Shown in pieces: positions 55,860-64,000 of a stretch of 64,000 nucleotides of DNA. Source of the stretch: Calliphora vicina (Eukaryota; Arthropoda; Insecta; Diptera; Calliphoridae); NCBI RefSeq assembly GCF_958450345.1, contig NC_088784.1:42966278-43030277 (forward strand), in the 5' to 3' direction. Each line of letters begins with the position of its first letter. Within the stretch, counting starts at the first letter, position 1. A program made the translations under genes and the position numbers. The notes under the pieces were generated by a model. The model saw only the letters and a list, made by a program, of their open reading frames with translations. It had not been told where the DNA came from and did no database searches.

Positions 55860-57905
55860 TTAAAAACTTTGTCAAATTAAAATCAGAAATTTAGAATTAT
55901 TAAATTTTTTTGAATTAATGAGGTACACGGAATCTGAACGAAATGTGTGACATGACTGAAAGTAGGCCTGTCACACATTTTGTTCGGAATGGTTTCAATT
56001 CCGTAGTTTTTATTCCGATCGATTTTGTTTTAGATTTATTAATTATATTATACGTGACAGGGGTGTCTATTTTCGTTGAAGGTCGGTCAAAACATATAGG
56101 ACAACAATTGCTTGTATACTATTTCTATGGGAAGAAAAATGTATTTTGTTGTTGTATCAGACATAAGATTTGTTGTATTTTTGTTTGACAGATAAAAATG
56201 TCTCGTCTCTATGATTTTTCGTTTAACCCTTTAAAGAGTATTTGATTGACGAAGCGTTAAGGTATTTATTTTTAAATTTCATATTGTCCAAGCTTTATTA
56301 TTGAAAAACTAAGTTTTCTCTCATTTGTCTATTGAAAAAATTTATGTTTGGGAATATTATTAAATTGTTAAAATATTAAACTAAATGTTTTTCTTTCCAC
56401 ATCAATGGTTTCATATTTACAAAACAAATAACAAAAACCGCAAAATAATCGTGTAAATAAATGTATTAATAAAACAAAACAATGCAAATATTTGTTTAAA
56501 AAATGTCCGCAGACATGTTCTTTTTTATGTATTTTCAAATAAAAAAACATACGACATAACTACACTAACATGTTGTAGAAATTAAATAATAATTAAATAA
56601 TTAAATTTAAATAAGTTTATGGTATAAGTTTTAACTATGTATATGTATAAACTTTAATATGTACACCTAAGCCGTTTAACAATAAAAAAAATCATTGCTT
56701 AAAGTTAGCACTAACTATAGGTGTTAATATTGAAAATTTTGACTGAAATATGGCACTTTATTTTTGTTGTTAAATGAAACCACAAAAATAATTTTGATTA
56801 AATTTTGAATTCATATTTAATTAAATTTGGACCTATATTTAGTGTAAACTTTAAGTTAAGTTTTTATTATTAATGGGGGTGTTTTCTTTTTTTTAGATTT
56901 ATTTTATTAGGAAAATCAGCTTTTAAAGCTTTTAAATGGCAACTGTGACTGCATATTTATTACTTACTTATGCTAACATAGAAATAATTGCATACATTTT
57001 TGCATAAATAATTGTAACATACTCGTAGTTATGTACATATTTATCGTTAATTCCATGATCAAACGATCAAAAATTTATAATGGTCTTCAGATTTTGTTCA
57101 TGTTGGAATTTTAATTTTTATTTCAAAATTTAATTATATAATGCAACTGCAATTTTTAAAAAAATAGATTTTTTTTTTTTTTGGAAATCAATATGAAAAT
57201 AATAAATAAAATTTATTTTCCATAATATAATAATAATATAAAAAATAAACTAAATTTGCAGAAAAACATCAACAATTCCAAAAATGATTTATTGATGGAT
57301 GGATTTAAACATATTTTAAATTTAAAAAGTATTAATACACAATATTGTCGTCTGTAAATACCTTTAGTATTGAAATATAAATACTTACAGTTAAACACTT
57401 TGTTGATATTATTATTAAAGAAATAGCGAGAGTTTTTGCGGAATATAAACTTAATCTGAAAATCCAAGGAACAAATTACACTTTTTAAGAATTTTCCATG
57501 GAATGAATGATGTTTAAATAATCATAATAATTAGAAACTAAGGCCACATTGGAAAGGGTTTTCAAACATATCAAAATATTTGCTAAAGGAAGTAAAATAT
57601 TATTATTTAAAGAATACAATAATAAAATAATATAATTCTGTTTATGGTTTCGTTTTTATACTCGTAATATTATAATAGGGCATTGTAAAAAATCGTATGT
57701 GATATAATTTTCTATGAAATGAAATTATGTATTTCATACTACTTCATGTAAATATTTACAATAGATCCCAACAAGTAGCGTATACTAACTACCAATAAAA
57801 AATTATGTTTTTGAATTATTGACTTTTTATATAATTTAACTAATATGTATGGAAATTAGCTTTAGTTTAAGTCTACAAGTAACTTATTTTTAGTTCGATT
57901 TATAT
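55860..57905. other. Long AT-rich stretch without recognised genes
   Basis: Only chance open frames. A half copy of the nested MITE family of 42915 is visible near 57310-57370. Confidence 0.35.
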
Positions 57906-57910
57906 ATGTA

Positions 57911-58217
57911 TTTTTATACCCTTCACCTTCGTGAGAAGGGTATATATAAGTTTGTCATTCCGTTTGTAATTTCCTCAATATAATTTTCCGACCCTATAAA
58001 GTATATATATTCTGGATCCTTATAGATAGTGGAGTCGATTAAGCCATGTCCGTCTGTCTGTTAAAATTTTTAAATTTTCTGAAGGCCCCAGATATCTCCG
58101 GGATCCAAATCTTCAACAATTCTGTCAGACATACTTTCGAGAATTATGCTATTTAAAATCAGCAAAATCCGTCCATAAATAACGGAGATATGAGCAAAAA
58201 TCCGAGACAACCTCTGA
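57911..58217 (+). repeat. DINE-like element, 5' part only
   Basis: Starts TTTTTATACCCTTCACCTTC with partner AGAAGGGTATATATAAG. Matches the first 300 bases of the copy at 13498 (ATCTCCGGGATCC, CATAAATAACGGAGATATGA) and stops where the next MITE begins. Confidence 0.7.
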
Positions 58218-58236
58218 AAATTTCATCAAAAAACAC

Positions 58237-58503
58237 AATCAACCCTATCGCGAATCAACATTTCACATGAAATATTTTCCCTTTTCCTTTTTTCGTTCAT
58301 CAACTTTGTTCACGTGAATAAAATTCCCCTTGTTGTGAAATTTTTAGATGAAATTTTGAAAACAATGAACAGCTGTTACGAACAAAATCAACTATTGTGA
58401 ATGTAAAGTTCATCATGATATTCCCGATAGCAATTTTCACTTTGAGGGAAATGAATATTTCATGGGAACAAAATTTCACATGTTATTGCCGATAGGGGTG
58501 ATT
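58237..58503. mobile_element. MITE with AATCAACCCTATCG-type ends
   Basis: AATCAACCCTATCGCGAATC at the left and TTGCCGATAGGGGTGATT at the right. AACATTTCACATGAAAT and ATTTCACATGTTAT extend the arms. Confidence 0.7.
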
Positions 58504-58751
58504 ATGTTCAAATGTGCCCCCCATACGGGGCAGCTTTGAACGGCAATTTTTATCTTGTAGCGTTTATGTAAAAAATACCATAAACGGTTTTATTTTCTTT
58601 ATATATAATAAATTCGATTTATTTATGACGAAAAACCATAAACATTAACATTTAAAAATAAAAAACAATAAATTTATTTCACGAAAGAAAACACTTTTAC
58701 AAAAAATAAAAAAATTTACAAAATATTCTGCAAAAACATGGTCACCCAACT

Positions 58752-58971
58752 ACAAAGTATACAGAGGTCTCAAATTTGACAGTTCAAAAACACTCAAATC
58801 ACCTTTTTTGAAATTGTTTCGATAGAAAGAGAAATCAAATTTGCGGTTTAATACAGACAGTGCGTTAAAACAAACAACTATATAAATAAGCACAAAACCA
58901 AACCATTTTAAATTGTTTCGAGCGAAAGAGACAAATATATTTTTTTGCCGTGTCGCCTCTGTATACTTTGT
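58752..58971. mobile_element. 220-bp MITE with 16-bp ends and about 10-bp flank duplication
   Basis: ACAAAGTATACAGAGG and CCTCTGTATACTTTGT are exact complements. CACCCAACTA precedes and GACCCAACTAC follows, suggesting a target duplication of about nine or ten bases. Confidence 0.8.
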
Positions 58972-58999
58972 GACCCAACTACATTCGGTCGACGACTGA

Positions 59000-61695
59000 A
59001 AAAACTAGAGAAAGTTGTTGACGTTGCTAGAAAACAAGGTTGCCATGTGAAAAACTTATTTAAGGGTCGGAAAAAATTGTTAACTGAGATTTTATTAAAA
59101 TTTTTCAAAGGTGCCCCCCTCTCCACTATGTATGTATGTATGGATATAGATAGTAGTTGAAATGTATCAAGTAGTCAATGTATCCCTAATATACAGTTTT
59201 TTTAGCCCAATTATGACTAAAAATTCCCCTGGAGTTTTTTTCCCTTTTTCAAATTTTTCCTATTCAAATTCAATGTAAAAATTAGAAAATCATCAAAGCA
59301 ATATTATTTGAATATGCATGTATCGCTATTTCATCAGTTAACAAAATATTCGGTCATAAACTACAAAAAATAAGGGTCCGTTCGTAAATACAGTAAATTT
59401 GCGGATCACTGATGCAAAAGATGCAACTTTCTTGTTTTTGGAGTAGTATGAAAAGTTGCAAAGCACAACTGGATGTGTTTAAACGTGAAAGGGACACGAA
59501 GCAATTTATAAAGAAAATTTAAATGAAATTGCTGAGATTAATCACCAATGTAAATAGGCTCTTAGTAATAATGGCTGACACTATTTTTTTTATAATTTTA
59601 GTTATAAAATAAAAGACATTAAAGGGATTCTTTCAATCACTATAGATGAGTGTTGCTATTGCTTCTTTTACCATGAATATTAATCAAGATTTGGATTACC
59701 TAGAATATACCGTAGAAAACAATCAAAATTACAGTATTTTCGGCAAAAATTGCATGCGATAAAATAAAATTACATAATTATATTGTTTCACGACTTTATA
59801 GATATGAGATTTATAACGTATTACTTGAAACTAATTATTTTGAATAATTATATGCAATGTATGCTAAAAAAACAAAAGTTCGAATATTTTTGGACTTACA
59901 TGACAACTTTAGATATGGTATAAAAGCGGATTTAAAAGATTTTTCTCATGATGCCAATGTTTCATTTTCTTTGAAAACAATATGAAAAAAATAATATAAA
60001 AACCGTACAAAGGATATTTTTCTCTTTGGATCAAGCTCACGAAATATTGACGCCAACGTGTTTCAATGCTTATGCTAAAAAAAGATATGTATGTCATCTG
60101 GAATTCTGTATAACTACTACAGTATAATTACAGTGTACTAAGAACTAATTTGTGCAAAATTTTATCAGGATTGTCGAATAATAAACATATTTATGACTGT
60201 TCTAACAGTTTTCAGGGGGGCTAGGAGAAATACTATCATCAGAGTATTTGTGGACAATTTCAGTTAGCTAGCTCCTTTCGTTAGGGCCCTATCGTGTTTT
60301 CAACAGACATACGTTTTAGAATTTTATGATTACCCAGAATATATTAATTATTGTAGGCCTGCGACAAATATTTTGATGTGTTACAAACGGAATTGATTGT
60401 GGGTATAAAAATGTGCGGATTGCATTAAAAAATATACATATTTTTTTAATATCTTTAAACATTCGTATTTTATGAAGCTTATGTCTGATTTTATTGATTT
60501 AAAATGCATTTGAAAGATACTTATATTAGTTTTCAAATAATCTTAAAAAAGTGTTCAATTGACTAAACAACCAATTTAAAATTGTTTTGTGAAGCGAAGT
60601 GCTACTATTTTTAATATTTTTTTACATTTAACACCAACACTTTGTTCTCCAAACAAAAAAAAATAAATATTTGTAAAATAAAAACAAAATTTTGTTTGAT
60701 TTTTCTCAATGCACTTTTTGGTTTATTTATTAAAAATAGAGAATGCATGTGTCACAAAAAACATTATACTGAATTAATTAGTAAAAATGACGAATTTAAT
60801 AATACTATACATGATTTTTTTCAAAATTCAACAGGTAGAAATTTAATAAAAATGTAAGCGAAATTTTACTTTTTACATTTGTCACTATTGTCCGAAACGT
60901 CGTGTATAATCTTATCATAATTACATGCTTAGTTTATTTAATAAAGAGATTTAGTGAGTAGATATCTGTAGAAATCGTTGGTGGTAAGAATTGGTAATAT
61001 TTTTAACAAAAAATCCATAGATCTCCTTGATCAGGCAATAAAACTTCCAGAAATTTTCCAAACTAATTATAAAGATACCTACACAAAAGATTTGTAAAAT
61101 ATAATTGTATTCTGGGCCGATATCGTCACTTCCCATTCAATTAACAAAATATAAGAGACACTATACAAGTAGGGTTGTGATTTTATTAACACAAAGTTAT
61201 TTTATATTGGTTCTTAATATTTTCTATAAATCATTCATGGCATTATCATTTGTGAAATGTCTAGTAGAATTTTGTCCAAATGGTATGTCTGAAAAAATAT
61301 CTGCCGTAAATTTTGCTGATTGCATCATGCTTAAGGCTCTTATTGCTTTTAAATTCATTCACAAACAAAAATTCAAAAATGTCTCCAAAAAATACTCGCA
61401 TATCCTAAACTTGCAATGAATATTAAATATATTCTACAAAAATTAGGATTATCGGATATGGTAAAAACCAAAGTTGACTACCGTTACCGCTAAGCTACCA
61501 GCACTACCGAAATAACTGCAGTTACCGATACCGCTAAAATACCGTTACAAAAATAATTCAAATTAGTATTACCGTTACCTTTAAACGGATTTCAATCGGT
61601 AGACAATTAAGTCATAAGGAATATTAAATTCTTTCCTCTACAATATATTTTAAAGGCCGCATATAATTTAGTTTTAAAATTTTGCATTATTTATT
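59000..61695. other. Mostly unassigned AT-rich DNA
   Basis: AGCCCAATTATGACTAAAAAT near 59203 is half of the MITE family at 62820. GGGTCCGTTCGTAAATACAG near 59380 recurs at 63875. Near 61470-61560 there are ACCGTTACCG-type repeats, like hAT subterminal motifs. No gene supported. Confidence 0.35.
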
Positions 61696-61699
61696 ATTA

Positions 61700-62160
61700 A
61701 ATTTATTAAAGATTGTGGATTTTTCCTACACAAGAGCTTGCAAAATCATTGGGATCTACTCAATCAGCAATTTCAAAACGTTTGCAGGCAGCATGATTAA
61801 TCAAAAAGCATTGAAATTGGGTACCATACGAATTGAAGCTGAGAGACCCTGAAAGACGATTTTTTATGTCAGAAATGCTGCTTTACGCTATAAAAGAAAA
61901 TGAAAAATGGATCCATTGCGATAACCCGAAGCGTAAAGCTCTGTATTTGGTGGGACCAAAAGGGGCCTATCTATTATGAGCTGCTGACATCTGATTCAGC
62001 CGAAATACGCTGCCAGACATGTAACTGTTATATTCCATTATGACAACACTTGCGCACATGTTGCAGTACCTGTTAAAAACTACTTAAAATAAAGTGGTTG
62101 GTAGGTTTTGCCTCACCCGCTTAATAGTCCAGACCTTGCCCCGTCGAGCAAAGAAATGAA
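61700..62160 (+). pseudogene. mariner transposase relic
   Basis: Fragments in order: STQSAISKRLQAA, NWVPYELKLRDPERRFFMSE, ENEKWIHCDNPKRKA, FHYDNTCAHV and LPHPLNSPDLAPSS. These follow the mariner transposase from the N-terminal helix-turn-helix to the DD34D site. The first catalytic Asp (GDEKWIHY) is Asn, an internal part is missing, and stops and frame changes are present. Inactive. Confidence 0.8.
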
Positions 62161-62819
62161 CAAAACAAGTTACGTATTTTTTATACGGGACGAAATGTTC
62201 TTTAATTTAACTCTATTATAAGATTTAGAGCTAGTTTCTGGGATAGAGATAATCTACATTCTTCGCTTAAACCTAAATTAAACTAAAAATTGTGTTTCTG
62301 ACTTATTGTTTATATGCTATATAATCTAGGTTTAACTGAGCATCATTGGTGAGTTAAACCTAAGTATAAAATGCCAAAGCACAAACAGATGGAAAATAAA
62401 ATAAACAATTCAGCACAGCAGCTCTTTGTTTTGATTTGCTTTATTAGCATCAATATAATTTTTAATATACATTTTATATACTTTTATGTCGCTTTTTCTT
62501 TTAGAAAGTTAAAATTTACAAAAAAAGTTATGTAACGCGGATGCTTTTTCTTATAAAATGTATAGTATTGCCATATTTATATGAAAAAATTTGAAGAATA
62601 AACATGTGATTTGACTGAAAAGTATGGCAATGCTAACAAAATTAATCCACTAGTGAGAAACACAATCATTGGTTAAATTCCGGCAAAATATGTTTCAGGA
62701 TTAATATAACAGCGTGTTAAGCTGAGTTTAACTGACAAGTAAGAAACTAGCTCTTAGAAATTTATTGCATAAATTTACAATTTGTGAAACATACAGATAG
62801 TTGATGTATTATTTATTAT

Positions 62820-62946
62820 CAGCCCAATTATGAATAAAAAATTCCGCGGGAGTTTGTTCCCCGGAAGTTTTTTCCCATTGAATTTGAATAGGAAAAATGA
62901 GAAAAGGGGAAAAACTCCCGCGGAATTTTTATTCATAATTGGGCTG
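62820..62946. mobile_element. 127-bp near-palindromic MITE
   Basis: CAGCCCAATTATGAATAAAA and its complement at the right end, with CCGCGGGAGTTT and AAACTCCCGCGG extending the arms to about 45 bases. A diverged half copy is at 59203. Confidence 0.8.
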
Positions 62947-63534
62947 TATCTTTTGTCCCGCGTAAGTTTTGAAAATCCCACCATTTTTCACCTACATATT
63001 TTTAAAATTTTCCCGATTATTGCAAAAATAAAACTGGCAACCCTATTTAATTTCGAAAGAAATTTTCGCTTTTCTGAAGAAGCGAAATACGGAATTAATT
63101 CCACTTTTGATCGGCTTGGAATTCTGTATAGAACGGAAAGATGGAGTAAAATTACTCTCTTTTCACACATACGGGTGATACAAAAACAAAATACATGCAA
63201 TACATTCTCATGAATTAGGTTTTTGACAACAGACTTAAGTTTTTGGCGCTTAGTTACCTATCTAGTTTTTGTCTACATAGAGAAAACACATAGAGCGGAA
63301 ACTCTCATGTCAAAGACCTTTAGACCTCAAAGACTTTTTAGAGCATAGTTTGCCTTCTGGTATACATTTTTATTTAATAAAAATATTTTTTCATCAATGG
63401 GTTTAATCATTATCTTAGAATATAATGGGTATATGCGATTCGGTACAGTCGAAAAATCTTTAATTTTTTCTGACATTTTTATTGATTCTAAAATGTAAAA
63501 TAATGTAAACTTTAAAAAAAAAACTTTGAGTATT

Positions 63535-63778
63535 ATGCTGGGTATACACGATACTATTTTTCGTACTAATCGTAGTATGAGTTGAAGTACGATTTTATGA
63601 TAGACGTTACTACAAATCGTACTATTTCCTTTGAAAAAAATTACAAGTAATAAAAATATCACAAAAATCAAAAATTTTTGATTTTCATACTTCGTTAGTA
63701 CGACAACATGATACACGTTACTAATTTCATACTTATACGATTTATCGTACGATTTATCGTAACGTGTATACCTAGCAT
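63535..63778. mobile_element. 244-bp MITE with ATGCTGGGTATACACG-type ends
   Basis: ATGCTGGGTATACACGATA at the left and AACGTGTATACCTAGCAT at the right. The interior is rich in CGTACT/AGTACG motifs (ATCGTACTATT, TTAGTACGAC). Confidence 0.75.
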
Positions 63779-63869
63779 TAGGAATATTCATGAAAAATTG
63801 AATTATTTTTCTTATTTTTTCCATATGTAAATTTAGTTAGTTGTAAGGAAATTTTATTGATTTTTTAAT

Positions 63870-64000
63870 AAAAAATAAGGGTACGTTCGCAAATGCAGTA
63901 AATTTGTGCATCACTGCCGCAGTTATGCCAAGTTTTGTTGCTGATGCGTGATCAGCTGTTGCAGATGCTTTGCTACTGCGCAACAACTGTACACAGTTTG
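63870..64000 (+). repeat. Repeat end running out of the window (relative at 59375)
   Basis: AAGGGTACGTTCGCAAATGC followed by AGTAAATTTGTGCATCACTG parallels GGGTCCGTTCGTAAATACAG near 59380. GATGCGTGATCAGCTGTTGC near the window end is more GC-rich than the surroundings. Confidence 0.55.

Noticed and set aside
63327..63824. 165-codon open frame on the minus strand
   Set aside because: It runs straight through the MITE at 63535-63778, has low-complexity composition (Ile, Lys, Phe rich) and no domain. Treated as chance.

Overview
The window is insect nuclear DNA, AT-rich, with GT-AG introns mostly 58-80 bases long. The gene families (RNA polymerase I subunit, cholinesterase-like membrane protein, classic odorant-binding protein) and the transposable elements (DINE-1/Helentron-like repeats, Tc1/mariner, hAT, piggyBac-like) point to a higher fly. 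The repeat density and the length of the gene deserts suggest a calyptrate such as a blowfly or house-fly relative rather than Drosophila. The species assignment is inference.

Only three host genes can be supported, all on the minus strand. (1) Bases 1-4260 hold the 5' ten exons of the largest subunit of RNA polymerase I (Polr1A/RpI1); the gene leaves the window at base 1. (2) Bases 10045-16453 hold a four-exon gene for a type I membrane protein with a cholinesterase-like ectodomain. Its nucleophile serine is replaced by glycine, so it is probably an adhesion or recognition protein. Its single UGA stop is followed, in the same frame, by 136 more open codons with protein-like composition, which makes it a strong candidate for stop-codon readthrough. 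(3) Bases 26691-27226 hold a two-exon odorant-binding protein of the Obp56d type.

The rest is a graveyard of mobile DNA. Bases 4261-10044 carry a partial LTR, a 1.4-kb hAT element with a perfect 8-bp target duplication, a MITE with perfect 25-bp inverted ends and Tc1 relics. The 3.8-kb first intron of the cholinesterase-like gene holds DINE-like copies, one with a minisatellite and a nested Tc1 element. From 16.5 to 26 kb there are several MITEs, a 25-bp perfect hairpin and a satellite of about 170-bp units. Inverted copies of one repeat flank the Obp gene. From 27.3 kb to the end no host gene was recognised: the DNA holds a 90-bp perfect palindrome, a piggyBac-like MITE, a solo LTR with a matching empty site, nested hAT/Tc1/MITE insertions, DINE-like copies and a mariner relic.

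The three genes do not form a functional unit. The observations most worth following are the readthrough candidate, a hAT element that carried a DINE-like copy to two separate sites, a terminal-inverted-repeat element with two tRNA-like modules, and the perfect palindrome beside the piggyBac-like element.
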